Source of the DNA: Dama dama
Lineage: Eukaryota > Chordata > Mammalia > Artiodactyla > Cervidae
Assembly: GCF_033118175.1 (NCBI RefSeq)
Contig: NC_083704.1
Coordinates: forward strand, 49,006,501 to 49,070,500
Reading direction: 5' to 3'
DNA length: 64,000 nt
Under the pieces are notes generated by a model. The model searched no databases and was not told the DNA's origin. It worked only from the letters and a program-made list of their open reading frames with translations. This document shows, piece by piece, positions 37,206 through 48,835 of the stretch (position 1 is the first letter of the stretch; each line of letters begins with the position of its first letter). Position numbers and translations under genes: made by a program.

Positions 37206-37349
37206 TTTTTTAAAAAAAATACTTATTTATTTGACTATGCTGGATCTTAACTGCAGCATGCAGGATCTAATTCCCCGAACAGGAATTGAACCTGGGCCCC
37301 CTGCCCTGGGAGCTCAGGGTCTTCGCCACTAGATCATCAGGGATGTCCC
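37206..37349 (-). mobile_element. CHR-type SINE, antisense
   Basis: cttatttatttgactatgct, gcatgcaggatctaattccc, aattgaacctgggccccctg and cactagatcatcagggatgt with final ccct. Confidence 0.85.
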
Positions 37350-37394
37350 TATTAGCTTTTAAAATAGCTGGAAAGTAAAATCTAGAGAACAGAA

Positions 37395-37500
37395 GTAACC
37401 TGTTAGTGTCACACAGCCCTCCAAAGGATGTGGGACCCTGTAGCTAATGAGTGACCAGATTGACTCCACAGCTAGTGAGTTCCAAAGCTGCAGAGGGACT
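37395..37500 (-). mobile_element. Possible MIR fragment, antisense
   Basis: gtaacctgttagtgtcacac ag and agattgactccacagctagt are weak MIR-like matches. Confidence 0.3.
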
Positions 37501-38177
37501 GTTAGACGTCAAAGATAGGGTTCTTAACTGAGAGAGCTGTTCTCAATCAAGTGTCTAGGACTTTGACTGTCAGGTTAATTTTTTACTCTATTTCCTCTGG
37601 AAGTCTATACTTCTCTAAGTTTGCTGATCTCTTAATTCATGTCTGCTATTGCATATCAAAAGCGTGAATTGGCGTGGTTATGTTTGTACTAGAAGATCAC
37701 CACAGTCTTGTACATATTGCTGTTTAGCACTTATGTTATTCATATTTTGCTTCTTTTTAAAATCTTTACTTATAACAGCAATTGTAGTAGATTCTTCTTG
37801 GGTTCTCTGCCCACCTTTAAACAAGGTTTTTCTTTTGAGTAGCTTCTGATGGGCAGGGTCACCTGCCACAACTGATTGATTCATGGTGGACCCCTGACCC
37901 ATGCCAGTATCATTTTGTCTTCTATTGAGTGAGTATTTGCAGTTTGGAGCAGAGTTGTTGAACCAAGTCACATCTTCTTGCAGTGATTCCTGCTATGTCC
38001 TGCCTACTTTTCCCCTTGGTTTTGTTTTCACAATTGCTGTTTTGATTCAGGGAGATAGCCTGATATCTTTCTCATACATTCCTTTCTTTAGCTTAAGGTA
38101 AAGCCAAATCAGTTTCTGTTGCTTGGAAATCAAAGACTGTTAACTAACCTAGCAGTGATGAGCACATGACAAATGTC

Positions 38178-38520
38178 TTAGTCCATTCATGTTGCTAAAA
38201 TAAAAATGCCGTACCTTGGGTGGCTTATAAACAGCAAACATTTATTTCTTATAGTTCTAGAATTTAGGAAGTCCAGGATCAAGGTGAAGGCCTGCTCTCT
38301 AGTTCATAGGCAGCTGTTTTCTCATTGTGTCCTCACGTGGTAGAAGGGGCAAAGAAGCTCTCTGGGACCTCTTTTATAAGGACATTATTCCCATTCATGA
38401 GGTTTCTACTCTGAGGATCTTATCAGGTCCTGAACTTCCCACCTCTAAGTACCATCACATTAGAGATTAGGTTTCAACATAAGAATTTTAGGGGGATCTA
38501 AACATGCAGTCTTTAGCAGT
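38178..38520 (+). repeat. Old mammalian repeat, second copy
   Basis: tcttagtccattcatgttgc, ggtggcttataaacagcaaa, tgtgtcctcacgtggtagaa and caacataagaattttagggg match the repeat at 18686-18992. Confidence 0.6.
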
Positions 38521-38584
38521 AGGCATTCAAAAATTATTCTTGGAAAAAATATTTGCAGAAGGCATCCATAATGCTCCCACCTCC

Positions 38585-38800
38585 CATCATTTTTAACATC
38601 TTTGAGATATCTCATGTATCATAAAATTTACCTTTAAATATATTCAATTTGATTTTTTTTTACTATATTCATTTAAAACATTTTCATTACCTCCCCCCAA
38701 AATCCCATACTCTTCAGTAGTCATTCTTTATTCCCGTTTTCCCCAGCAGTGATCATTTTGATGTATTTTTTTCTACTTCCTTCTTATCTATTCATTTTAC
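38585..38800 (-). mobile_element. L1M 3' end fragment, antisense
   Basis: tttgagatatctcatgtatc ataaaatttacc and aacattttcattacctcccc are antisense L1M 3' landmarks. Confidence 0.5.
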
Positions 38801-39263
38801 GTTCCTTTGGTATATTGGCTATATTTTTATGTATGCGATATGGTACATTCTCTCTGTATACATATAATATGTAATATAAAAATATATGTATATACAATAT
38901 TAAAGATCATAAGCATTGTGTGAATACAGTAGTGATCTTACTTTTACATCAGAGAAACAAATAAAAATTTAGGTCTTTGATTCTAGTTCACTGAGAAAAT
39001 GAAAAAACTTGGAGAGTTTAGTGATTAGGCTACTTATGGCCCAGTATATTCACATTTTCTGTGTATACTGTTCAAGATAGAGTTTGTAAAAGAAGGTTCA
39101 GCTCGGACTTCTCATGGTTTTTCCAGCCACTTAAAATTCCACAAAGAGCACAGACATGCATATGGATATGCTAGCTAAAACTTTAAGTGAATAAAATAGT
39201 TGGATGTAAAGTCTAGTACTTGGCAGTTTAGATGAGTCTTTAAAGGTTGCCTCAGTTTGTCTT

Positions 39264-39595
39264 ATTTATTTGTGGCTCTGCTGGGTCTTTACTGCTCTGT
39301 AGGCTTTTCTTTAGTTTGGTGACTGGGGCTAATCTACAGTTGCAGTGCACGGGCTTCTCATTGCAGTAGCTTCTCCTAACGGCAGCACTTGTTCTAGGGC
39401 ACTCAGGTTTCAATAGGCCAACATATAGGTTCAGTAGTTGTGGCTCACAGACTCTAGAGCGCAGGCTCAGTAGTTGTGGTACGTGAGCTTAGTTGCCCCA
39501 AGGCATGTGGGATCTTCTGGGACCAGGGATCGAACCTGTGTCTCCTGCATTAGCAGGCAGATTCTTTACAACTGAGCCACCAGGGAAGTGCCAGA
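39264..39595 (-). mobile_element. Long CHR-type SINE, antisense
   Basis: tttgtggctctgctgggtct, gcatgtgggatcttctggga, ccagggatcgaacctgtgtc and tgagccaccagggaagtgcc. Possible TSD ttgtctt at 39257-39263 and 39596-39602. Confidence 0.85.
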
Positions 39596-39837
39596 TTGTC
39601 TTTTAAACAGCAATAACTGACATAGTAGTACAGAATTAAAATTTGGATATTATGTATCACTTAAAAATAAACAGTGTTCAGAGGGCTAAATAGAAAGTCT
39701 TTTACTGCTCAGCCCAGCCAGCTCCTCTTGATTTCAGCTACTTTCTTTGGGGCCATGTCTTCCTTTTTTGTTCTAAATCTTAACATGTTGGAAATTTTTA
39801 AATGCATTTTCTCCCAAATAAAATAGTGTAATAAAAG

Positions 39838-39970
39838 TGAAAAAAATTAAATAGTGTATATGATAATATTATATAATGTATAATATTTATAATATAGTCA
39901 TCTATTTTGTTTAAAATATATATTACGCATATATGATAATATATATATATAATAAAATATATGTTTGTTT
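39838..39970. repeat. AT-rich low-complexity tract
   Basis: Nearly pure A/T with tata and aata units. A similar but shorter tract lies at 38820-38905. Confidence 0.8.
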
Positions 39971-39991
39971 ATATTTAACCTGGGAGGATTT

Positions 39992-40140
39992 CTTTTTTTT
40001 TAATTTAAAAAATTTATTTGTTTGGCTGTATTGGGTTTTAGCTGTGGCATGGGAGATCTAGTTCCCTGATCAGGGATTGAACCCAGGCCCCCTGCATTGG
40101 GAGTGCAGAATCTTAGCCACTGGACCACCAGGGAAGTCCC
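39992..40140 (-). mobile_element. CHR-type SINE, antisense, with TSD
   Basis: gtttggctgtattgggtttt, gatctagttccctgatcagg, gaacccaggccccctgcatt and ggaccaccagggaagtccc. Flanked exactly by aggattt at 39985-39991 and 40141-40147. Confidence 0.9.
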
Positions 40141-40211
40141 AGGATTTATTTTTTTGACTTGGAAAGGAAGGTTAGTGTATATGCCTGTCAGCACATAGTT
40201 CAATTGCTGTT

Positions 40212-40228
40212 GAATGAATGAATGAATG
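40212..40228 (+). repeat. (TGAA)4 short tandem repeat
   Basis: Four TGAA units. Confidence 0.85.
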
Positions 40229-40408
40229 GCCCTGTTTGCCTGTTTCATCTAGTATTGTATTAAGGGACACTACTCAAAGTTTACTCAGATTTTATTAATC
40301 ACACAAACTGACTTTTCAGTGTGCTCCTTAACACTATATTATAGTACTATTTTCATGATATTTTCCTTCCTTACTGTTCAGTGCCCATATAATTATTTTT
40401 AATAGTGC

Positions 40409-40435
40409 TAAAGCTTTTTTTTTTTTTTTTTTTTC
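40409..40435 (+). repeat. Poly-T tract
   Basis: An almost pure T run next to the MER5A-like element; may be an orphan reverse-oriented A tail. Confidence 0.8.
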
Positions 40436-40440
40436 CAGGT

Positions 40441-40612
40441 CCAGAAAAGTGCTTCTTAGGGCTTTATGCACCTACAGATTACCTGGTAGTCTTGTTAGAA
40501 TGCAGATTCTGATTCTGCAGGTCTGAGTGAGACCTGAGATTCCACCATTCTTACATGATTTCAGGAGATGCTGTTGCTACTGGTCCAGTGGTAACATTCT
40601 GAGCAGCGTGGA
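40441..40612 (+). mobile_element. MER5A-like hAT-Charlie element
   Basis: gattctgattctgcaggtct gagtgagacctgag and gctgttgctactggtccagt gg match MER5A as remembered. Confidence 0.6.
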
Positions 40613-40687
40613 GGTCAGTTCCCCCTGCCTCTTCGTAGGCAGTGACTCGAGAAGCAGAAGAGTACTTAGGGAGAATCGCTCCTCATG

Positions 40688-41173
40688 CTATTCTCCAAGA
40701 ATAGCAAGGAGAGATAAGAAAGCCTTCCTCAGTGATCAATGCAAAGAAATAGAGGAAAACAGTAGAATGGGAAAGACTAGAAATCTCTTCAAGAAAATTA
40801 GAGATACCAAGGGAACATTTCATGCAAACATGGGCACAATAAAGGACAGAAATAGTATGGACCTAACAGAAGCAGAAGATATTAAGAAGAGGTGGCAAGA
40901 ACATACAGAACTATGCAAAAAAGATCTTCATGACCCAGATAACCACAGTGGTGTGAGCACTCACCTAGAGCCAGACATCCTGATGATGGGAAAGATTGAA
41001 GGTGGGAGGAGAAGGGGATGACAGAGAATGAGATGGTTGGATGGCATCATTGACTCTATGGATGTGAGTTTGAGTAAGCTCCAGGAGTTTTTGATGGATA
41101 GGGAAGCCTGGTGTGCTGCAGTTCATGGGGTTGCAAAGAGTTGGACACGACTGAATGGCTCTACTGAACTGAA
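40688..41173 (+). mobile_element. BovB LINE with large internal deletion
   Basis: The open frame begins in BovB ORF2 N-terminal-half text (SPRIARRDKKAFLSDQ, EAEDIKKRWQEHTE, HLEPDILMMGKIEGG). At 40982 it jumps from HLEPDIL to the C-terminal MGKIEGGRRRG, skipping the reverse-transcriptase core and thumb. The rest runs to the normal BovB 3' tail. Flanks ctcctcatg (40679-40687) and ctccttatg (41174-41182) look like a 9-base TSD with one change. Confidence 0.9.
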
Positions 41174-41767
41174 CTCCTTATGAAAACTTGAATAGCAAGG
41201 GCTAGAATTTGAGCAAACATTTTGGTTAGAGTAGGGAAAAATCAGTAGTTCAAAGCCTGCCACCCAACTTTTTACATTGATATTAATCTAAGTTCTCTTA
41301 CTTGTATTAAAAATACTTACATGGTAAGCAGTTTTGTTAAATGGACATGTTGGGAGGTGAAAGGGAGGTGACAGGGAAGGAAATTGCAGTAAAGATTTTA
41401 AAATGCCATTTACAGTAAAGATTTGCTAAGCAATTAAAATGAAAGAACTATTCTCTAACTGCATGTGGCAGTGGCTATTAATAATTGGAAGCGTTCCAAC
41501 TTTAACCATCATTTTTATGATTACATGTTTGGGATTACTTCTCTAAACACATTAAAAAAGTATCTAGGTCTTATACTTCTGTTTTTATTTCTTTTTTCAC
41601 CTGTAACAAGTTGAACAGTGTCAGTGTCAGGGGATGCCACTTTCCTTTAGTTGCTTATATATTACTGGGTAACAGGGAAAGAACCCTGACCTTCAAAATA
41701 GAAACAGTTATTTCCTAGAGCCCCTTTGCAGAGTTATTTATAGACAAGTTGATGGGAAATCAATTTT

Positions 41768-42039
41768 TTTTTTTAAATTTTTTTATTAGTTGGAGGCTAA
41801 TTACTTCACAACATTTCAGTGGGTTTTGTCATACATTGATATGAATCAGCCATGGATTTACACGTCTTCCCCATCCCAATCCCCGCTCCCACCTCCCTCT
41901 CCACCCGATTCCTCTCGAAACATCCCACCCTCGCCTTCTCCCACAGAGTTCAAAAGTCTGTTCTGTATTTCTGTGTCTCTTTTTCTGTTTTGCATATAGG
42001 GTTTACAGCATACTAACACATATATATGGAATTTAGAAA
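41768..42039 (-). mobile_element. Ruminant L1, 5'-truncated with 5' inversion
   Basis: The A tail on the minus strand appears as a T tract at 41768. Body: tggaggctaattacttcaca, gatatgaatcagccatggat, cccaccctcgccttctccca, gttttgcatatagg. From about 42003 the L1 text turns over: acagcatactaacacatata tatggaatttag is the complement of what should follow. Exact TSD gatgggaaatcaatttt at 41751-41767 and 42040-42056. An internal loss near 41912 is also suggested by remembered consensus. Confidence 0.9.
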
Positions 42040-42279
42040 GATGGGAAATCAATTTTATCCATCTTTGAGTTGGTCTTAAAACAACTGTTTCCTGTTTTCC
42101 CTTATTTAAAAAATGCCATAGTAGTTAGCATTTTGTTTCTCACTGTTACATGTATTCAGTGGTCAAAATTTTATGTTTATTCATTTCTTTTCCTTGTCCA
42201 AATGAGAGGAGGAAGGAGAGACATTTTAATTCTGGGCCTCTAGCCACCACACAGTCTGCACAGCAATGAAAACAATGAA

Positions 42280-42636
42280 CATTTATTGAGCCCTCCTTTA
42301 TGTGCCAGGCCCTGTGCTTCATGCTTTGTGGGAACTTGTTCACTTGATGAACATCTCATGTCGTCTTTGTGTAAACTCTGTAAGTTAGTTATGATGATTA
42401 TTTCTTGTTTATGGATGAATTATTTGCTCACAGTACTTAAGTAACTTGTCCAAGGTAACATAGGCTGTCATGGATAGCTGCAGGATTCAAAACCCAGCTC
42501 ATCACAACTGCTCTTGGAAGCCCAGGCAAGTCTGGTGATTTTCTCCAATTATGTAATTGATAAATAGGAAGGCTGGAATTAGAACTTAAATCCTAGCTCC
42601 CAGCTCAGTACAATATTCCACTATTGTGCCACCTTA
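42280..42636 (-). mobile_element. Two adjacent MIR fragments, antisense
   Basis: First: aacatttattgagccctcct ttatgtgccaggccctg and tacttaagtaacttgtccaa. Second (from about 42520): ggctggaattagaacttaaa and actattgtgccaccttat. Confidence 0.7.
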
Positions 42637-44184
42637 TAGTATTGGTCTGTAATGAAAACCAGAACTCCTTCTTGCTTACAAAAGCAACTGCCAAGAGGGC
42701 TTTCCCATGTATACTGTTCTTAGTATTATCAATCTTGGCAAAATGTCAGGTATTAGCAACCAGAGTGGGTTCTGCAGTTATCACTAACAGTGCATCTGTC
42801 TGAGAATCCCAGGGTACTGGTACTTTGCTGCTTAAAAAAAGTCACCTATCAGTATTCTCTATTAGCTCTGTGCCTCTTTTACCCTAAAGGAGAATGCCTA
42901 GATCATATGTCTAAATATTAATTTTTTGTACTCTTCTCAGTAGAGCACCTCTTCCCCAGCACACTGGGGCCACGTGTTTTTAGCCAGTGCCTCTGCTCTT
43001 TGTCTTTTCACACACACGACACAGCCTGTGGGAGGTTTGCAGCCACGAGGAGCACTGCACATCCTGCGCACGGGATCATGGAAGAAGGGATCAGAGGACT
43101 TGCCCTTACTATATGATTAGAGACAACCTGGAAAATGATAAATAGGAAAATAAAGTCACAGGAGAAGTGGAGCGGGCCAAGTTGTCTGCAAAGAGATTCT
43201 GTTTTCTTTGAAAGAGTTATGTTAAGCCCTTTCTTGAGAAGGAGTAAGGATTTATTAAAAAAAAAAAATTCAAGACTTTTGGATATAAGCCAATTCATAT
43301 TTTTATAAAGCTCAGAGACGGTTTTCATAGCAGTGAAACTCTAAACTGCTTTATAGTCCAAAACTTTATCATTTTTTGCTTTTTCCCCATAGTGTGGAAA
43401 AGAGCTTAAGGTCACAAATTTTTTCAAATCTGCCAGGAACTCATATTTTCCATGTTTGGGGATAAGACACAGTAGATTCTAAACATCTGGCTAGGCCCTA
43501 CTTAAATAATTGTGTGTTCCATGTACATCATACATATATAATTATGCTTTCATTCTATTTACCTTTTTTTGTGTTTTAGACATTCTGAAATCTGGATTGG
43601 ATTCTGACTCCAGTGGCTATTGGAAGTCACTCTCCTAAACATTGGCTAAAGCAAAGTATATTTTCTCCCCTTTTCCATATAAACTCAAGTATGGCTTAGT
43701 TTCTTAGTTTTCATTGTTCTCCTTTTTTCAAAATTAAGTAACTATGGAAGCCTGTAAGAATTGTGTAAAATGAAGTTCTATAGTATTTTTAGAGCAGGGG
43801 AGACTTCAGAATTGGCTGGAGGAAACCTCAATTTTAGACTCTGGCCCATGTTTGCTAATGATGTGATTGCAATAAAATCCCTTAAGCCAGCTCAATTTAT
43901 TCTCTTGTGAAGTGGACATAGTTCTGGCAGCTTTGGAGCAGTATTGTCAGACAAGTGAGCTGGTGGACGTGAGGAATTTTGAGTTTTGGGAGAGAGAACA
44001 GGACAGAGTAATCTGAGGTCAAGAATATTCTTCCTACTTCTCCCACCACCACTACCTCCCCTTCCTGCCCCCGCCTGCCCCATTCCCAGCCTAACTACAG
44101 CAAACCAAAGAAAAATGGAAACTATTCTGCCTCACATTGTTCTCCTGTACTGACTGTTGGGTGAACAATTTCCTTTTTGGTTCT

Positions 44185-44305
44185 CTCATCTTCTGTCCAT
44201 ATTTTACTCACTATTTTATTGGGAACCTATTATGCGCTAGAGTTGGGGGTATGATACAAATTTGGCCCAGAACCTACCCTTGAGGAGCTCACTTTATCTC
44301 TCTCT
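44185..44305 (+). repeat. Old unassigned mammalian repeat, short
   Basis: tgggaacctattatgcgcta gagttgggggtatgatacaa and cttgaggagctcactttat belong to the group at 8220. Confidence 0.4.
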
Positions 44306-44596
44306 AAATCTCTTTTCTTCTTGGCAATTTCCCTTGCCTTTTTGTGAGCATGGCGATGCTTTGAAAGATATATTTTACCTTTATCTGAATGTTGAGTACT
44401 AGGAGGTTGTATCAGAAAATAAGCCTGCCATAACACCAGAAGCAGAAGTCCTTATGACCTAGTTTATTGTCTGTAACTTGGAATCAAGTGCACAAGCTCA
44501 TCTCTTTGGTTCCCATTCCATTTACCTGTGTTTAATGACCAGACCAATAATTTTAAGCTTTTTTCCTTCTGTGTACTGGATTTGGGATTAGCCTTT

Positions 44597-44795
44597 CAGT
44601 TCAGTCGCTCAGTCGTGTCTGACTCTTTGTGACCCCATGACTGCGGCATGTCAGGCTTCCCTGTCTATCACCAACTCCCGAAGCTTGCTCAAACTCATGT
44701 CTGTTGAGTTGGTGATGCCAACCATCCATCTCATCCTGTGTTGTCCCCTTCTCCTTCTGCCTTCAATGTTTTCCAGTGAGTCAGTAAAGGGGTTC
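44597..44795 (-). mobile_element. BovB 3' end, antisense
   Basis: cagttcagtcgctcagtcgt at the left, then catgtctgttgagttggtga tgcc, and a 5' break after ccagtgagtcagtaaa. Possible TSD gccttt at 44591-44596 and 44796-44801. Confidence 0.85.
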
Positions 44796-45573
44796 GCCTT
44801 TACTATCCAGGATAGAGTTCAAAGTATGTAATTAAGTGTGGGGAGAAAAGAACTGGGTTAAAGGCCAGGTATCAGGGTAAATATGATGCATTCTGTTTGG
44901 ACTCCTTAGCAGAGTGACTGCAGAGAGAAGCCTGGATGTCTGTTGTCACAGCTGCTTTACTTTCTTTGGTGTCCTTAGTGGTCAGCTATGGATAAGGGAG
45001 TTTGCCTTCTTAGCTTTGATTCTTTGAGGACAACTGGAGGATGACCCCACAATCAGGGTGGGGAGTAAAACACTTTCTGAATACTCATCCAACCATAGAC
45101 TCACTTCTGTGCTTGAAGAGAATTAACTCTTTTGCCATCTATTATACTTGTGTTATAAGTGCCAAGTTGATAGAAATTTGATTGGCTCCCAGGAATGAGG
45201 TTGGATCACCTGGCAATGTCCCATTCCCACGCAGGTGGATATTGGAAGGGCTTCTCTCTCCTAATATGTAGTGGAATGGAAGCAGCAGGAAGAGTGGTTG
45301 AGGCTTTGGGGAGTTGACACCACAGTGATGACTGAGAAATTCCTAAGAGATGGCTCCTGGACACATCCTAATAAGTTGCTGGTTTATAGTTCCCTGATGT
45401 ATGTTACAAACTGAAATGCATGTCTTTGATTATTGATCCAGTGAGATTTAAATGTGCTTTCATGGTTGAGAAGTGGGAGATGATTCAATGTGAAGGAATA
45501 GAGTAATTATAGAAGAGGGGAGATTGAAAACTGTGCATTTTTAAAATTTTTTTATTTTTTAACCCTTAGAGAG

Positions 45574-45783
45574 AGCTTCCCTGGTGCCTCAGTGGTCAAG
45601 AATCTGTCTGCCGATGCAGGAGACATGGGTGCAATCCCTGGTCCGGGAAGATCCCCGGGGGGGAAAATGGCAACCCGTTCCAGTGTTCTTGCCTGGAAAA
45701 TTCCTTGGACATAAGAGCCTGGCAGGCTACAGTCCACGGGGTCACAAAGAGTCAGACACTACTGAGCAACTGAACAACAACAA
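45574..45783 (+). mobile_element. Bov-tA SINE
   Basis: gcttccctggtgcctcagtg, gtccgggaagatccccgggg and ggggtcacaaagagtcagac with an aacaacaacaaaaaa tail. Confidence 0.9.
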
Positions 45784-45889
45784 AAAAGTGTTTCAAAGCA
45801 CCTTTGAAAAAGTGCTTTGACTTTGCTAGAGTTTTCAGTTGTATTCATGTATCTTGATCTTTTAGAGAGTTTTTTTTTTTTTTTAAACT

Positions 45890-46068
45890 GAACTTGTCTT
45901 CAGTGGAGGAGACCAAGTTTTGATCCTTGGGTCAAGAAGATCCCCTGGAGAAGGGAATGGCAACCCACTGCAGTATTTATTCTTGTGTGGAGAATTCCAT
46001 GGATAGAGGAGCCTAGTGGGCTACAGTCCATCAGGTTACAGAGTTGGACAGGACTGAGTGACTAACAC
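45890..46068 (+). mobile_element. Bov-tA SINE, head missing
   Basis: Begins near cttcagtggaggagacc; continues gaagatcccctggagaaggg and tggacaggactgagtgacta. The first ~40 bases of the family are absent. Confidence 0.85.
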
Positions 46069-46299
46069 CTCATCTCTAATCGCTACATAGTAGTCATTAC
46101 TAATTGCAAGGTCTTAGAAATGAGGTCTCAGTAAGTTATCCTTGGAGTGTCCGGTGCTGTTTAACTATTGGATAGGACCGGATGATGTAGAAGTCAGATG
46201 ATTTAGGTTGTCTCTCATCCTCCCTATAAGAGACACCACTGCTATTTTCTAAGTTGTCAAACTGGAGAACCACCTTCTTTTGGTCTACTTTTAGGGTTG

Positions 46300-46462
46300 T
46301 TAGAGGATGGAGTCCAGGATCCCAGAAACCAAGATTCTGGCTTTTGCAGTATGTTTGTGTGCTCTTGGGCCTGTCATTTAACCTGAGTGGATCTGATTTT
46401 CTCACTTGTAAGATGAAGTTAACAAGCTAATCTTCAGGGCCTCTGTGAGCTCTAAGAATTCT
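46300..46462 (+). mobile_element. MIR fragment
   Basis: gtgctcttgggcctgtcatt taacctgagtgg and ttttctcacttgtaagatga. Confidence 0.6.
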
Positions 46463-46534
46463 GATTCCATGCCATCAGGATGTCAGATGGATTCATCTTT
46501 CAGAGTGTGGGTTTTTGTGCTTTTGTCACAGCAG

Positions 46535-46675
46535 CATACCCTAGCCTATATATATATCTATATATGTAATTATGATTGATAATTGTTGTACGGCAGAAAC
46601 CAACACAAATTTGTAAAGCAATTTTCCACTTATTAAAAAATAAACTTTTTAAACAAGAAAATAAAAACTAAATGA
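46535..46675 (+). mobile_element. L1 3' end
   Basis: tgataattgttgtacggcag aaaccaacacaaatttgtaa agc and an A-rich tail match the artiodactyl L1 3' terminus. Includes a short TA run at 46545-46566. Confidence 0.65.
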
Positions 46676-46963
46676 AAAATAGATTTGAGACATTTTTAAA
46701 TGCTGGATTATAGATTATCAGATTGTGTTTGGTCAATGCTGAAGTCATTCAGTGACTAATAAAATGATTACCTGGAAAGTAAGTTTTCTTAATGTACAAC
46801 CTAGAGATATTCATTGTGACCACCTCAGAGTGAGGAATTGCTTGGTTAGAGTGGCTGAGTTTTATTTTGAGAATTGTTACAGCTGTCAGAATTGCCTGCC
46901 TTGTCTGTTCTGGCCACTCTAGCCACCCCCCCGTTTCTTTTTTCAGCCATCCTGAAGTGTATA

Positions 46964-47059
46964 TGGGCTTCCCTGATAGCTCAGACGATAAAGAATCTGC
47001 CTGCAGTGTAGGAGATCTGGGTTCAATCCCTGGGTTGGGAAGACCCCCCTGGAGAAGTA
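46964..47059 (+). mobile_element. Bov-tA SINE, 3'-truncated
   Basis: gggcttccctgatagctcag through gggaagacccccctggagaa. The BovB-like 3' half is missing, unusual because loss normally hits the 5' end. Confidence 0.85.
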
Positions 47060-47084
47060 TTTATACCAGTTCAGAGTTCAGGTA

Positions 47085-47290
47085 GTATACTGGTTCATGC
47101 AAGATGCTGGGGTCAGACTTCGAGGTGGATGAACACCTGACTGTGGCGCTTACCTGGCTGGGTAGCTTAGTGCAGGTTACTTAACCACTCTGCCTGCATG
47201 TTGTCTTTCATTAAATTTCCTGTCTCACTGGGTGTTTGTGAAGAATGAAAAATGCCTAGAATGGCACCTGGGCTATGGAAGGGCTATAAA
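47085..47290 (+). mobile_element. MIR SINE
   Basis: agcttagtgcaggttactta accactctgcctg and gcctagaatggcacctgggc. Confidence 0.6.
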
Positions 47291-47329
47291 GATTTTTGCC
47301 ATTACTGTTCCTTAATAGGTCTAGTCTGT

Positions 47330-47572
47330 CTTTGCCTCTGGGCTTTTATACTTTCTCCACTCTTTCCTTCATTCTTCCCAGGGTTGGCTCTCATTTATTC
47401 TTCAAGACATAGTTCAGTGGTACCTCTTAGTTTGGGTAGCTCTTGTGTTTTCTTACATTTCTCTAGCCTGGGTTACACCTTCCCTGCATTTCTAGCCACC
47501 TGGCTGTGACTTCTGTCATATTGTTGCTATTGGTTTACATGTCCACATGGATTGGGAGCAAGGACCATTTCT
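47330..47572 (+). mobile_element. L2 LINE fragment
   Basis: catttattcttcaagacata gttcag and catggattgggagcaaggac in L2 order. Confidence 0.5.
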
Positions 47573-47575
47573 TTT

Positions 47576-47613
47576 TGTTTTCTCTCTCTCTCTTTTTTTT
47601 TTTTTTTTTTTGA
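47576..47613 (+). repeat. (TC)n and poly-T tract
   Basis: Six TC units followed by about 19 T. Confidence 0.9.
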
Positions 47614-47757
47614 TATTTCACAGGTATGAGGAAGACACTGGGTAAATGAGTATTGAATGGATAAATGGACTGATTTTTCCCCCCTTCATTCCTCTCTTCT
47701 TCTTATTCTTTGCTACTTCTCTTGTCTACTACACTTCCTTCCTCCCTTCATTTTCAA

Positions 47758-47900
47758 GTCTGGCACTTGATGCATTACCTTAGTTATTCCTCACAGGAAC
47801 TCTGAGGTAAGCATTATGATTAGTCCCATTTTGCAGGTTTGGAAGCAAAGGATCAGGGCACTAGACAACTTGCCCATCCAAAGGGGCAGCAGCCTTAACA
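47758..47900 (-). mobile_element. MIR fragment, antisense
   Basis: ggaactctgaggtaagcatt atgattagtcccattttgca gg and gacaacttgcccatccaaag. Confidence 0.65.
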
Positions 47901-48299
47901 GCGGTTGTCTTCCAGTGCTGCTATCTTTGCTCAAAGCATTTTGGCATTTTTTGGAATTCCCTTCTGACTAGTTTATGAACTACATAAGAAAACTAACCTT
48001 ATTTTGGTCACTCTCAGGAAAGATAATTTCTGGTACGATCATTGTATTTCATTGTGTTTGTCTCCAAGTAAACTTTGATCATTCCAGAAATCCAAGCCAC
48101 TTTAAGAGGACAGAGATTTGCCCTTGTCAGGAATGTTTAAATGGCTTGAAGACAGTTGCATACTCTCAAGAGGCTTGGCAGCAGCCACATCAGTGGGCCG
48201 AACACTGTCAGTACTTCTGTGTGCTTTGTTTTGGTGTGGTTTAGGGATGGTGGGCTGGTGGAAGAAGGTCACATTACCTTGTAGTCCCACTTCAAGTTT

Positions 48300-48832
48300 T
48301 TTATGACAGCTTTATTGAGATATAATTTATGTACCATGCAGTTCATCCATCTAACATGTAAAATTCATTGGTTTTTAGTATATTCACGAAGTTGTTGAAC
48401 CAAATGGCTAATTCCAGAACATTTTCATCAACCCTAAAAGAAACACCCCTCAAAAACAAACAACTTTCAAGGGCTGATTTTTCATCACCCCCCAAGAAGA
48501 CTACTTTAATAGATATCCTTCATCTCCCCCAAAATCTCCCCTGACAATCACCAATTTGTTTTCTGTCAATGGATTTGCTTATTATAGATATTTCCTGTCA
48601 GTGTAATCATGTAACATGTAGTATTTTATAACTGGCTTCTTTCATGTGGCATATTGTTTTTAAGATTCATCCATGTTACAGTGTCCACCAGTACCTCATA
48701 CTTTATATGACTAAATAGTACTCCATTTTATGCATATACCACATTTTATATACTCATTCATCAATTGACTGATATTTAGGTTGTTTCCACTTTTTGGCTA
48801 CTATGAATAATGGTGCTATGAATATTTATGTA
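48300..48832 (-). mobile_element. L1M 3' end, antisense (left arm of head-to-head pair)
   Basis: Starts acagctttattgagatataa, then cattggtttttagtatattc, gacaatcaccaatttg, ggcttctttcatgtggcata and ggttgtttccactttttggc, the antisense text of L1M from its 3' terminus inward. Confidence 0.75.
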
Positions 48833-48835
48833 TAA

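Noticed and set aside
42040..42056. gatgggaaatcaatttt as an unrelated direct repeat
   Set aside because: Its two copies exactly flank an L1, so it is better read as the target-site duplication.
45570..45800. Target-site duplication for the Bov-tA copies at 45574 and 62034
   Set aside because: I looked for matching flanks and found none longer than chance.
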